Shown here in pieces: positions 1 through 8,331 of a stretch of DNA of 36,250 bases (positions within the stretch are counted from its first letter, which is position 1; every line of letters begins with the position of its first letter). Under the pieces are notes generated by a model. It saw nothing but the letters and a program-made list of their open reading frames with translations. It had not been told where the DNA came from and did no database searches. Origin of the DNA: JBLHOS01 sp047623825 (GTDB lineage Bacteria; Pseudomonadota; Alphaproteobacteria; Rhodobacterales; Rhodobacteraceae); the NCBI GenBank assembly GCA_047623825.1, contig JBLHOS010000021.1:1-36250 (forward strand), read 5' to 3'. The position numbers and the translations under genes are program-made.

Positions 1-79
1 AACATTTCCCGGCGATCTTGCGACAGATATCAAGATGACGATGTCTCAAAGCACCAAAACTGAAAACCCGACTTTCGGC
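1..79. other. Left-edge segment downstream of mtlK
   Basis: No gene is supported here. Read on the minus strand just after the mtlK stop, there is a short CCGA-AAG-TCGG stem followed by a T-rich stretch (GTTTTCAGTTTT). It could be a weak terminator, but a 4-bp stem is not convincing. A minus-strand ATG at 3-5 could begin another gene outside the window, since ketose kinases often follow mtlK, but it has no clear Shine-Dalgarno. Confidence 0.25.
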
Positions 80-1558
80 TCAATCAACTGCTTCGAGCTG
101 GAATTGCTGGATCACGGCGCGCGTTTCACGCTGCCAAAGCTGACCAAGCACATCAGTAAAGGCCGTTGCAAAAACCGTGTTTTGGGACAGATCGCCAAAG
201 ACATCTGAAATCTCAAGGAAGGCTGCGGGCCGCGACATGGCGGCGGTGGCCGCGGCCATCAGTTCATCGGCACGCTGATCCTCAACCTGCGGAGCGGTAG
301 CATCACTGGCACTGATCGCGCAGAACTTACACCAAAGGGCCACCTCTAGCGCCAGACCCGCAACCGGTCGCCCCGCCGTCAACGCATCATGCACCGTCGG
401 CAAAATGAATTTCGGTTGTCGGTTTGATCCATCAAGGCAAAGCCGCGCAATCCGGTCCTTTACAGCAAAGTTAGAGAACCGGTCGACACAGGTGGACAGG
501 TATTTCTGGTAATCCACACCCTTGATGGGATGCAATGTCGGGATGATCTCGCACTTCGCAAGTGACAGATACCATTGGCGAATATCCTCGTCCGCCATCG
601 CTTCATGCACAAAGGTATGCCCCAAAAGCGAGCCGACATAGGCGATCGCCGCATGCCCACCGTTCAGGATCCGAAGTTTCATCAACTCATGCGGATGCAC
701 ATCGCTGACAAACTCAACGCCGACATGTTCCAGTGCCGGGCGGCCGGCAGGAAAGTTGTCCTCCAAAACCCATTGGCGAAAAGGCTCACAGTTTACAGGC
801 GCGGCATCATCAATACCGATGCGGGTGCACACCATCTCGACCTCGGCCGCTGTTGTGGCGGGGGTGATGCAATCGACCATCCCGTTGGGAAACGCCACAT
901 TTTCGCGGATCCACGTCGCCAGAGATGTGTCAGCTAAACCGGCAAGGCCCAACACGGCCTGACGGGCGACATCGCCATTGCCCGGCAAATTATCACACGA
1001 CATGATGGTAAACGGCATTACGCCCGCGTCGCGGCGCGCCTTTAGGGCGGCAATCAAAATGCCAAAGACAGTCTGCGGCGCGTCAATGTTGCGCGCGTCT
1101 TGTTCAATCTCAGAATGGGTCGCGTCAAACCCATCGCTGCGGGCATCCACGTAATAACCACCTTCGGTGACCGTCAAAGAGACGATGCGGATTGCCCGAT
1201 CGCTTAGGGCGGCGATGGTCACTTGCGGGTCGATCTCTAGAAAATCGATCATTGCACCGGTGACCCGCGCGAAGCGGCCATCGTCATCCAGCTCAACCAC
1301 AGTGGTCAGCCAATCTTGAGCCTTTAGTGCTGCGCGTTTCTCAACATCAAACGATTTGATCCCTGCCCCGACGATTGCCCAATCATGATCGCGGCCCATC
1401 TCAAACAGCCGGTCAAGATAGACCGCCTGATGCGCACGATGAAAGTTTCCAACACCAATATGGACAATACCCGCACTAAGATCCGCGCGCGCATAGCTTG
1501 GCACGGATACTTTTTCAGGTAGGTCAGACAAATTCGCAAGCGCGAGTTTTTGTGCCAT
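80..1558 (-). CDS. mtlK: Mannitol 2-dehydrogenase (polyol long-chain dehydrogenase family)
   Basis: Predicted NAD-dependent oxidation of D-mannitol to D-fructose in the cytoplasm. The 492-residue length is normal for the polyol-specific long-chain dehydrogenase/reductase family. An N-terminal nucleotide-binding segment (HIGVGNFHRAHQAVYLD, about residues 33-49) is followed by TEGGYY, the SCDNLPGNG loop and the KLRILNGGHAAIAY segment carrying the family's catalytic lysine. It is the last gene of the minus-strand polyol operon and starts 1 bp after the short-chain dehydrogenase stop. The same family includes fructuronate reductase (UxuB). The position behind smo genes favours mannitol, but D-arabinitol or D-sorbitol activity is common in these enzymes and cannot be excluded from sequence. 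Confidence 0.9.
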   Translation of the reverse strand: MAQKLALANLSDLPEKVSVPSYARADLSAGIVHIGVGNFHRAHQAVYLDRLFEMGRDHDWAIVGAGIKSFDVEKRAALKAQDWLTTVVELDDDGRFARVTGAMIDFLEIDPQVTIAALSDRAIRIVSLTVTEGGYYVDARSDGFDATHSEIEQDARNIDAPQTVFGILIAALKARRDAGVMPFTIMSCDNLPGNGDVARQAVLGLAGLADTSLATWIRENVAFPNGMVDCITPATTAAEVEMVCTRIGIDDAAPVNCEPFRQWVLEDNFPAGRPALEHVGVEFVSDVHPHELMKLRILNGGHAAIAYVGSLLGHTFVHEAMADEDIRQWYLSLAKCEIIPTLHPIKGVDYQKYLSTCVDRFSNFAVKDRIARLCLDGSNRQPKFILPTVHDALTAGRPVAGLALEVALWCKFCAISASDATAPQVEDQRADELMAAATAAMSRPAAFLEISDVFGDLSQNTVFATAFTDVLGQLWQRETRAVIQQFQLEAVD

Positions 1559-1559
1559 T

Positions 1560-2330
1560 TCAGCTCATCCAATTTCCGCCGTCGACGTTATACGTCTGAG
1601 CGACAATGTAGTCGGCGTCCTTGGACGCCAGAAAAATGGCCATGCCGGTAAGATCTTGAGGTGTCCCCATACGCCCAAAAGGCACCTGTGCTGCCACCTG
1701 CTTTTTCTTCTCACCAAGCTCCAGCCCCTCAGCTTTTGCAAAAAGCGCGTCAACTGCGGTCCAATGCTCTCCATCGACCACACCAGGGGCGATCGCATTC
1801 ACGTTGATCCCGTGTTGGATCAGGTTCAGTCCGGCCGATTGGGTCAGGCTAATGACAGCCGCCTTGGTCGCGCAATAAACACCAACCATTGCCTCGCCGC
1901 GACGCCCAGCCTGTGACGCCATGTTGATAATCTTGCCACCCTGCCCGCGTGCAATCATCGATTTGGCCACCGCTTGCATCATGAACAGGGTTCCCTCGAC
2001 ATTAACCGAGAACAGACGTTGATAGCTTTCGCGGGTGATCTCTGTGATCACGGCCAGATCAAACAAGGCTGCGTTGTTGATCAGGATGTCGATCCCGCCG
2101 TGGGATAACTCCATCTCAGCCATGCAGGTCGCAATACTTTTTGCATCGGTCACATCCAGATGCACACCGGTTGCAATTGGTCCAATAGATGCCGCACCGG
2201 CGCGCGCGCCCTCCAGATCGATATCTGCCAGAACAACACGTGCACCTTCAGCCGCATAGGCTTGGGCGAAGGCCAGACCTATGCCACGCGCAGCGCCCGT
2301 AATAAGTGCCATTTTACCTGCAAGACGCAT
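1560..2330 (-). CDS. smoS: Sorbitol dehydrogenase, short-chain dehydrogenase family
   Basis: Predicted NAD-dependent polyol dehydrogenase converting D-glucitol (sorbitol) to D-fructose, or galactitol to a ketohexose. It is a 256-residue classical SDR with an N-terminal TGAARGIG cofactor motif (residues 12-19), the NNAA motif near residue 86, a serine in NMASQAG and the YCATK catalytic Tyr/Lys pair about residues 152-156. The C-terminus ends in DGGNWMS, typical of the family. Its ATG overlaps the smoK stop by one base (TAATG), so translation is probably coupled. The operon context makes a polyol substrate very likely; which polyol is an inference from Rhodobacter smoS-like proteins. Confidence 0.87.
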   Translation of the reverse strand: MRLAGKMALITGAARGIGLAFAQAYAAEGARVVLADIDLEGARAGAASIGPIATGVHLDVTDAKSIATCMAEMELSHGGIDILINNAALFDLAVITEITRESYQRLFSVNVEGTLFMMQAVAKSMIARGQGGKIINMASQAGRRGEAMVGVYCATKAAVISLTQSAGLNLIQHGINVNAIAPGVVDGEHWTAVDALFAKAEGLELGEKKKQVAAQVPFGRMGTPQDLTGMAIFLASKDADYIVAQTYNVDGGNWMS

Positions 2331-3334
2331 TAGGAGATCCTTAGCCCGTCTGCGCCAAACCGATGCATCTTATCCATCTGTGGCGATAGATAGACGGTAT
2401 CACCGTCGCGAACGTCCATTTCCCCTCCGACACGCACCGTCATCATATTGACCAGACCCGTGTCATGAACGTGCAAAAACGTGTCCGAGCCAAGGTGTTC
2501 GGCAACGCCCACACGACCTTTCCAGTCGCCTTCGGTCTTAGAGACGATCACATGCTCTGGCCGGATCCCGATGGTTTCAACGCCGTATTTGGCGGCCTCG
2601 GGCCCCTCAATCAGGTTCATCTTCGGTGAGCCAATGAAGCCCGCAACAAACGTATTTCGCGGCGCGTGATATAGCTCCAATGGGCTACCGACCTGTTCAA
2701 TCCGACCGGCATGCAGCACCACAATCTTGTCGGCCATGGTCATGGCCTCAACTTGGTCATGGGTCACATAGATCATCGTGGTCTTTAGCTCGTTGTGTAG
2801 TTCACTGATCTCAAGGCGCATGTTGACGCGCAGGGCGGCGTCAAGGTTCGACAGCGGCTCATCAAACAAGAAGGCCGAGGGTTCGCGCACAATCGCACGG
2901 CCAATGGCGACGCGCTGGCGCTGACCACCAGACAATTGCCCCGGACGACGTTCAAGATAGTCCGTCAGGTTCAAAACCTTTGCGGCGGCTTCGACTTTTT
3001 GGTTCTGGGCGGCTTTGTCCAAACCGGCCATCCGCAAGGGAAACGCTATGTTTTTACGAACCGTCATATGTGGGTAAAGCGCGTAGGATTGGAACACCAT
3101 CGCCAGACCGCGCTTGGCTGGCGGCACCTCGGTTGCCTCACGGCCATCGATTTGGATAGTTCCGCTGGTGACGTCCTCTAGACCGGCAATCAGGCGAAGC
3201 AATGTAGATTTGCCGCATCCTGATGGGCCGACAAAGACGACGAATTCACCCTCATTAATCTCTAGATCCAGCGGCGGGATGACCTGAACGTCACCGAAGC
3301 TTTTGGTAATCTGATTGAGTTTGATATTGCCCAT
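2330..3334 (-). CDS. smoK: Polyol ABC transporter, ATP-binding subunit
   Basis: ATPase energising polyol import across the inner membrane. The 334-residue MalK/UgpC-type subunit has Walker A (GPSGCGKST, about residues 37-45), the Q-loop in VFQSYALYPHM, the signature LSGGQRQRVAIGRA, Walker B (AFLFDEPLSNLDA) and the switch histidine in VTHDQVEAM. The C-terminal third is a TOBE/MalK-type regulatory domain with the GIRPEH motif. Overlaps of one base with smoG upstream and smoS downstream place it in the middle of a tightly coupled operon. It could in principle serve other CUT1 transporters, since such ATPases are sometimes shared; a second homologue lies at 31162-32247. Confidence 0.93.
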   Translation of the reverse strand: MGNIKLNQITKSFGDVQVIPPLDLEINEGEFVVFVGPSGCGKSTLLRLIAGLEDVTSGTIQIDGREATEVPPAKRGLAMVFQSYALYPHMTVRKNIAFPLRMAGLDKAAQNQKVEAAAKVLNLTDYLERRPGQLSGGQRQRVAIGRAIVREPSAFLFDEPLSNLDAALRVNMRLEISELHNELKTTMIYVTHDQVEAMTMADKIVVLHAGRIEQVGSPLELYHAPRNTFVAGFIGSPKMNLIEGPEAAKYGVETIGIRPEHVIVSKTEGDWKGRVGVAEHLGSDTFLHVHDTGLVNMMTVRVGGEMDVRDGDTVYLSPQMDKMHRFGADGLRIS

Positions 3335-4164
3335 TATTTTACCGCTCCGAATGTAAGGCCCCGGACCAGCTGTTTTTGTGAGAACCAGCCAAGGATGAGG
3401 ATTGGCGCGATGGCCATAGTGGATGCCGCGCTAAGCTTGGCGAAGAACAGGCCCTCGGGGCTGGAATAGCTGGCGATGAAAGCTGTCAACGGGGCTGCAT
3501 CGACCGAGGTCAGGTTCAGCGTCCAGAAGGCTTCGTTCCAAGCGAGGATGAAGTTCAACAGCAAAGTGGAGGCGATGCCGGGAATGGCCATCGGCGTCAG
3601 GACATAAAGGATCTCTGCCTTGAGCCCTGCCCCGTCCATACGCGCAGCTTCCAGGATTTCACCCGGAATTTCACGAAAATAGGTGTAGAGCATCCAGACT
3701 ATGATCGGCAGGTTGATCAGCATCAGGATCACCATCAAGGCGAACCGATTATCCAGAACGCCCAACCGAATGCACAGCAGGTAGATCGGGTAGAGAACGC
3801 CAACCGCCGGCAGCATCTTCGTCGACAGCATCCACAGCAGAATGTCCTTGGTCCGTCGCGATGGCACAAAGGCCATGGACCATGCCGCAGGCACCGCAAT
3901 GACGATGCCCAGAATGGTCGACCCACCCGCGATGAGGATCGAGTTTATCAAGAACCGCCCATAGTTGGACCGCTCCATAACCTCAGTATAGTTTTCAAGC
4001 GTCCAATCGAAGGCAAACAGAATTGGTGGGTTAGCAATCGCATCCGCCTCTGTCTTGAAAGACGTCAGGATCGTCCAGAGGATCGGGAAGAAAATCACCA
4101 GCCCGATGGTCCACGCGATTGCGGTGTTCAGGGCTTTGCGTCGGTTTGTGACAGATCGTGCCAT
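3334..4164 (-). CDS. smoG: Polyol ABC transporter permease (MalG type)
   Basis: Inner-membrane permease of the CUT1 polyol importer. At 276 residues it is the usual size of MalG-type subunits. A hydrophobic first helix (about residues 13-32) is followed by the periplasmic segment leading to WTLENY, then further hydrophobic helices. The cytoplasmic EAA loop (LEAARMDGAG) that docks onto the ATPase lies around residues 170-185, and the C-terminus is short and basic. The gene lies 10 bp downstream of smoF and overlaps smoK by one base. It pairs with the SmoF-type permease to form the channel. No unusual insertions are visible, in contrast to the second MalG-type permease at 29057. Confidence 0.9.
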   Translation of the reverse strand: MARSVTNRRKALNTAIAWTIGLVIFFPILWTILTSFKTEADAIANPPILFAFDWTLENYTEVMERSNYGRFLINSILIAGGSTILGIVIAVPAAWSMAFVPSRRTKDILLWMLSTKMLPAVGVLYPIYLLCIRLGVLDNRFALMVILMLINLPIIVWMLYTYFREIPGEILEAARMDGAGLKAEILYVLTPMAIPGIASTLLLNFILAWNEAFWTLNLTSVDAAPLTAFIASYSSPEGLFFAKLSAASTMAIAPILILGWFSQKQLVRGLTFGAVK

Positions 4165-4174
4165 ATCGTATCCC

Positions 4175-5041
4175 TCACTTGTCTAGGTTTTTGCCGACGA
4201 TGCGCATCAGGAAGATGGCAACGATATTGGCAAGGATGATGGCATAGACGCCACCGGCACTGCCCAAGCCCACGTTCTGGCTCTCCAGCACACGCTGGTA
4301 GATCAGGTAGGTCAGGGTTCGGGTGCCGAACGCGCCGCCCGTGGTCACGAAAATCTCTGCGAAAACAGCCAGGACAAAGATAGTCTGGATGAGAATGACG
4401 ATCGTGATCGCGCGGCTCAGATGCGGCAGGGTGATGAAACCGAAGCGGGCCAGCGGGCTGGCCCCGTCCATTTCGGCGGCCTCCATCTGCTCGCTGTCGA
4501 GCGACTGGATCGCCGTCAAAAGGATCAGCGTCGCAAACGGTAGCCATTGCCACGAAACGATCAAGATGATCGAAAACATTGGCATTTCGGAGAGCCAGAC
4601 AACCGGGTCGGCGCCAAAGAACCTCCATATGTACGAGAATACCCCGTTCACCGGGTCCATGAACATGTTCTTCCAGACCAGCGCGGAGACGGTCGGCATT
4701 ACGAAAAATGGTGCGATCACGAGGATGCGCACGACGCCTTGGCCCCACATGGGTTGATCCAGCAGGACGGCGAGCAACACGCCCAGAACGACCGAGATGA
4801 AAAGAACGCCACCCACGATGATCAAAGTGGTCACAATAGACGGCCAGAACGCATTCGACGACACGAAGCGACCAAAGTTCTCAAAGCCGACGAAGCCCAG
4901 ATCGCCCCCACGCAGAGGGCGGAAATCACGAACCGAGAACCAAAGGGTCATGCACAGCGGAACGAGCATCCAGACAAGCAGGAGAAAGACCGCAGGGGCC
5001 ATCATTATTCGCGCTGCGGATCGGGAATGCTGGGTCGCCAT
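4175..5041 (-). CDS. smoF: Polyol ABC transporter permease (MalF type)
   Basis: Inner-membrane permease partner of SmoG in the polyol importer. From the chosen ATG at 5041 it is 288 residues, normal for the family. A longer in-frame ATG exists at 5086, but an excellent Shine-Dalgarno (GGAGGAGG on the minus strand, 5048-5055) sits 6 nt before 5041, and the sequence from there (MATQHSRSAARIMMAP) runs straight into the first membrane helix. The EAA loop (MEAAEMDGASP) is present about two thirds of the way in. An intercistronic stem-loop separates this gene from the binding-protein gene. Confidence 0.9.
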   Translation of the reverse strand: MATQHSRSAARIMMAPAVFLLLVWMLVPLCMTLWFSVRDFRPLRGGDLGFVGFENFGRFVSSNAFWPSIVTTLIIVGGVLFISVVLGVLLAVLLDQPMWGQGVVRILVIAPFFVMPTVSALVWKNMFMDPVNGVFSYIWRFFGADPVVWLSEMPMFSIILIVSWQWLPFATLILLTAIQSLDSEQMEAAEMDGASPLARFGFITLPHLSRAITIVILIQTIFVLAVFAEIFVTTGGAFGTRTLTYLIYQRVLESQNVGLGSAGGVYAIILANIVAIFLMRIVGKNLDK

Positions 5042-5047
5042 GACGCG

Positions 5048-5055
5048 CCTCCTCC
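5048..5055 (-). promoter_or_regulatory. Shine-Dalgarno deciding the smoF start
   Basis: The minus strand reads GGAGGAGG, 6 nt upstream of the ATG at 5041. This supports 5041 over the longer in-frame ATG at 5086. Confidence 0.8.
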
Positions 5056-5115
5056 ACTGAAGGGCGACGGGGCCCATGAAAAACATCAGAAATGAAAAGT
5101 AAGCTCAAGGGCGTG

Positions 5116-5144
5116 CGGAAGGCGACAGAAAATGCCGCCTTCCG
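5116..5144 (-). promoter_or_regulatory. Intercistronic stem-loop between smoE and smoF
   Basis: A perfect 9-bp inverted repeat (CGGAAGGCG / CGCCTTCCG) with an 11-nt loop lies in the 122-bp gap between the binding-protein stop and the chosen permease start. There is no clear run of U after it on the minus-strand transcript. It is therefore more likely an mRNA-stabilising or partial-termination element than a full terminator. Such elements commonly raise binding-protein levels relative to the membrane subunits; that role is inferred here. Confidence 0.7.
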
Positions 5145-5163
5145 GGTCGATGAATGGAGCGGC

Positions 5164-6480
5164 TTACTGGTAACCAGCAGCTTCCATCGCCTCATTGGTG
5201 ATCGCCTGGGCATTTGCCAGCGCTTCTTCGGCTGTCTGTTGACCGGCGTAGAAGGCAGAGAACTCTTGGCTCACTTCAGTCGCAATTCCAGCAAACTCTG
5301 GGATCGCCGCGAACTGAATACCTACGTAAGGGCTTTCTTCGACGGTCGAGTTGGCTGGATCAGCCGACAAAATCGAGTCCAAAGTCATCTGAGCAAACGG
5401 AACCTCTTGATAGTTCGGGTTTTCATAAAGCGAGATCCGTGCACCGGGGGGGACGTTGGCCCAACCCTCGTTCTCAGCAACCAACTCAATGTAGCCCGTA
5501 CCAGTGGCCCACTCGATGAACTGCATGGCTTCGTCTTGCTGCTGCGTACCGGCAGGAATTGCCAACGCCCAGGCCCAGAGCCAGTTGGAGCGAACGCCCA
5601 AACCATTGTCGGGTGCCAGAGCGAAGCCGACGCTGTCAGCAACGGTCGAGTCGTCCGGGTTGGTCACAAAGGATGCAGCAACAGTGGCGTCGATCCACAT
5701 GCCGCACAGGCCCTGATTGAACATGTTCAAGTTCTCGGTGAAGCCGTTGGAGGCGTAACCCGATGGGCCGGATTCCTGCATCATGTCCTGGTAGAATGTC
5801 AGGGTGTCGAGCCAAGGCTGGGTGTCAAACTGAGCCTGCCAATCCATGTCGAACCAGCGTGCGCCAAAGGAATTAGACATCGCTGTGATGAAGGCACCGC
5901 CCTCGCCCCAACCCGGCTTACCGCGTAGGCAGACGCCGTTGATGTCATTGTCACGGTCGGTCATTGCAGCGGCAGCTTCGCGGATGAACGCCCACGTTGG
6001 CGCATTGGGCATCTCAAGGCCGGCGGCCTCCATCAGGTCTGTGCGATACATGACCATGGAGCTTTCGCCATAGAACGGTGCCGCATAAAGCGTGCCGTCA
6101 CTGCTCAGGCCGCCACGCATGGCGGGTAAGATATCGTCGACGTCGTACTCAGCGGACAGGCCGTCAAGCGAGACAAGCCATCCATTGGCACCCCAGATCG
6201 GCGTTTCGTACATGCCGATGGTCATGATGTCGAACTGACCACCATTGGTGGTGATGTCCGTCGTCACGCGCTGACGAAGAACGTTTTCTTCGAGCGTCAC
6301 CCACTCAACATTGATGCCGGTCTGTTCGGTGAACACGTCGGTGTAACCCTGCATGCGGATCATGTCGCCGTTGTTCACAGTCGCGATAGTGATGGTTGCT
6401 GCGTGGCTATCCGCAAGGGCAAAACCAGCCGTCGCGCACAGAGCCGTTGCGCCCAAAAGGACGCGTAAAGTCGAATTCAT
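5164..6480 (-). CDS. smoE: Polyol ABC transporter periplasmic binding protein
   Basis: Predicted periplasmic receptor that captures sugar alcohols and delivers them to SmoFG. It belongs to the family-1 (SBP_bac_1) binding proteins, with 438 residues from the chosen ATG at 6480. A signal peptide (MNSTLRVLLGATALCATAGF then ALA-DSHA) precedes the mature protein beginning near ATITIATVNN. Aromatic-rich segments (WGANGWLVSL, WARFDMDWQ-like region, SNWLWAWALAIP) are typical of sugar-binding clefts. The ATG at 6480 is preferred over one at 6492 because GGGAGG (6485-6490, minus) lies 4 nt upstream. It is the first transporter gene of the operon, and a stem-loop follows the stop. Confidence 0.9.
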   Translation of the reverse strand: MNSTLRVLLGATALCATAGFALADSHAATITIATVNNGDMIRMQGYTDVFTEQTGINVEWVTLEENVLRQRVTTDITTNGGQFDIMTIGMYETPIWGANGWLVSLDGLSAEYDVDDILPAMRGGLSSDGTLYAAPFYGESSMVMYRTDLMEAAGLEMPNAPTWAFIREAAAAMTDRDNDINGVCLRGKPGWGEGGAFITAMSNSFGARWFDMDWQAQFDTQPWLDTLTFYQDMMQESGPSGYASNGFTENLNMFNQGLCGMWIDATVAASFVTNPDDSTVADSVGFALAPDNGLGVRSNWLWAWALAIPAGTQQQDEAMQFIEWATGTGYIELVAENEGWANVPPGARISLYENPNYQEVPFAQMTLDSILSADPANSTVEESPYVGIQFAAIPEFAGIATEVSQEFSAFYAGQQTAEEALANAQAITNEAMEAAGYQ

Positions 6481-6617
6481 TTTTCCTCCCATGCCCTTGT
6501 GGGCAAATGCTTATTGCATGGGCAATTACTCACCAGAAACGCGAGTCGAGTCAACACAAACTGCCCTTTTTATGGACAATGGGGAATAAACTGCTGTAAA
6601 GTATGGAAAATTTCAGC
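6481..6617 (-). promoter_or_regulatory. Probable smoE upstream regulatory region
   Basis: This 137-bp gap between smoC and smoE probably contains a promoter for the transporter genes. On the minus strand TTGACT is followed 18 nt later by AGTAAT, a plausible but imperfect -35/-10 pair. Two dyads are visible: CCCATGC/GCATGGG with a 21-nt spacer close to the start codon, and TTTAT/ATAAA arms around TCCCCATTGTCC further upstream. Either could be the SmoC operator. Neither has been matched to a known site. Confidence 0.4.
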
Positions 6618-7580
6618 TTAGTCAGCCAAAATAAGCTCGGCTGTGGCTTCATTCGTGATCAGACCATTGATCAATTGACCAATCAATGCCCCCCGAATGG
6701 CGCCGACTTTGGCCGCACCAGACGCCACACCAATCACTGGTCGGTCGCTTTTGACAATCAGCGGTGCACTGGCAACAAGGCGGTTAACCCCGCCCTCAAG
6801 CACATGCCCCTGCGCATCAAAGGCCCAGCTTGTAATTTCACCGACGACACCCGCCTGCTGCAAATCGCGAATTTCGTCCTTGGTCTTGAATCCGTCTTGA
6901 ACAACTGGAGCCCGATCGTCGATCTGACCAACACCAACAAACGTGACATCGGCCTGACGGCACAACTCCAGCGTGTTGTGCACAGGTTCCAGTGAATGCA
7001 GAACGCGCAACTCTTCCTCGTCGCGCGCCAGAACCGGTAGCGGCATCGGATAATGCCCTGCCCCGACCCGCTCAGCCAGACGAATGACAACGTTGTAGGG
7101 CGTCGCAGATCCGTCGGACAACATATTGCCCAAAAGCGAAACGATGCGGTGCTGTGGGCAATCCATCATCGGCAATTGCTCGACGCAGGCGCGCAAGGCC
7201 CGTCCAGTACCAAGTGCCATGATCTTTGCCTTGGTTGATTTCAGATGGCGTTCCATCTCAGTGGCGCCCGCAATCGCAATCCCTGTCAACAGGCCGGGGG
7301 CCTCAGGATCGCTGGGAACCACCTCACAAATCCGCAAGCCGTATTTGGCCTCCAGTGCGTGGCTTAACTCCATACAATGTGCCACCGGATGGTCCAGACG
7401 CACCTTGACCAGACGTTCCGTGACGGCCAGCGACACCAGCCGCTGCGCAGACTGACGCGATACCCCAAGCTTGCGCGCAATCTCGTCCTGCGTGTTGCCG
7501 GCAACATAATATAACCACCCTGCACGAGCGGCATCATCAAGACGGCCAGCTTCACCAATTGGTCGTTTGCTACCTGCCAT
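6618..7580 (-). CDS. smoC: SorC/DeoR-type sugar-binding transcriptional regulator
   Basis: Probable regulator of the polyol operon. The 320-residue protein has an N-terminal helix-turn-helix (TQDEIARKLGVSRQSAQRLV, about residues 31-50) and a long C-terminal SorC-family sugar-binding domain. That domain contains an ALGTGRALRACVEQL segment resembling a sugar-phosphate binding loop, and ends in an ATAELIL segment. It is encoded 6 bp after the HAD hydrolase stop, so the two are likely cotranscribed, and 137 bp before smoE. The effector is expected to be a polyol or its phosphorylated product. The symbol follows gene order in Rhodobacter-like smo loci and is less certain than the family. Confidence 0.82.
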   Translation of the reverse strand: MAGSKRPIGEAGRLDDAARAGWLYYVAGNTQDEIARKLGVSRQSAQRLVSLAVTERLVKVRLDHPVAHCMELSHALEAKYGLRICEVVPSDPEAPGLLTGIAIAGATEMERHLKSTKAKIMALGTGRALRACVEQLPMMDCPQHRIVSLLGNMLSDGSATPYNVVIRLAERVGAGHYPMPLPVLARDEEELRVLHSLEPVHNTLELCRQADVTFVGVGQIDDRAPVVQDGFKTKDEIRDLQQAGVVGEITSWAFDAQGHVLEGGVNRLVASAPLIVKSDRPVIGVASGAAKVGAIRGALIGQLINGLITNEATAELILAD

Positions 7581-7586
7581 GACCGA

Positions 7587-8258
7587 CTATCGCCTTTGCT
7601 GAAGTGCAGGGGCTATTTGGAAGAATGTTTGCCAATTGTCAAAGCTGGGGACCGCCGGGTCGTGTTTAAGGGTCCGATCCTTAAGGTGCTCACCGCCGAT
7701 ATATCTCAGAACTTGCATGCCTGCAGCCAGCCCCGCCTCTACGCCGGGCAGGCTATCTTCGATCACCAGACAACGCGCCGGATCAGCACCCATTTTTTGC
7801 GCGGCATAAAGAAACAGATCAGGGGCCGGTTTGCCGCGGCTCACCTCAGAGGCAGTATAGACACGTCCAGTAAAAAACCCAGTAAGTTCAGTTATTTCCA
7901 GCGAGCGGATAACCCGTTTCGGGCTGCTGCTGGTGGCCACGCAACACGGCGTCGCCAGCTGTCCAAGCACCGACAAAATATCCCTTGTGGGGCGCAACTC
8001 ACGCTCAAACGCCGACAGCAATTCAGCGCGGTATTCGCTCTCAAAATTGTCGGGCAGGCGAAGATTAAAACTGACGCTCAGGTCTTTGGCAACGGTCGGA
8101 AAGCTGCGCCCGACAAAGCGTTGGCAGAAGTCGTCAAAATTGACGATCACTCCTAACTTCGCCAATGCCCCGATCAAGACATTGGCGCTAATGCCCTCAC
8201 TATCGATCAAGACACCATCGCAGTCGAAGATCACCAAATCAATGTTATCAAATTCCAT
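7587..8258 (-). CDS. HAD-superfamily phosphatase of the polyol operon
   Basis: Haloacid-dehalogenase-like hydrolase of 223 residues, beta-phosphoglucomutase/phosphatase subgroup. Motif I DCDGVLIDS (residues about 11-19) supplies the nucleophilic and acid/base aspartates. Motif II is ATSSSPKR, the motif III lysine lies in RGKPAPD, and motif IV is VIEDSLPGV. A helical cap lies between motifs I and II. It is the first gene of the minus-strand run and is nearly contiguous with the regulator, so it probably acts on a phosphorylated sugar or polyol. The substrate cannot be read from sequence. The 73-bp gap to putA upstream leaves room for a promoter. Confidence 0.85.
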   Translation of the reverse strand: MEFDNIDLVIFDCDGVLIDSEGISANVLIGALAKLGVIVNFDDFCQRFVGRSFPTVAKDLSVSFNLRLPDNFESEYRAELLSAFERELRPTRDILSVLGQLATPCCVATSSSPKRVIRSLEITELTGFFTGRVYTASEVSRGKPAPDLFLYAAQKMGADPARCLVIEDSLPGVEAGLAAGMQVLRYIGGEHLKDRTLKHDPAVPSFDNWQTFFQIAPALQQRR

Positions 8259-8331
8259 GTCACGGACATAGCCGATTACGCCGAAAAAGGAACTGCCCCT
8301 TCCGTTCGCCGGTCAAATTGTTCTGCGCGTA

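Noticed and set aside
4547..5095. 182-codon plus-strand ORF opposite smoF
   Set aside because: Its charged, His/Asp-rich composition is what the complement of a membrane-protein gene gives.
5092..5928. 278-codon plus-strand ORF opposite smoE
   Set aside because: It runs antisense to a clear binding-protein gene and has no recognisable domain.
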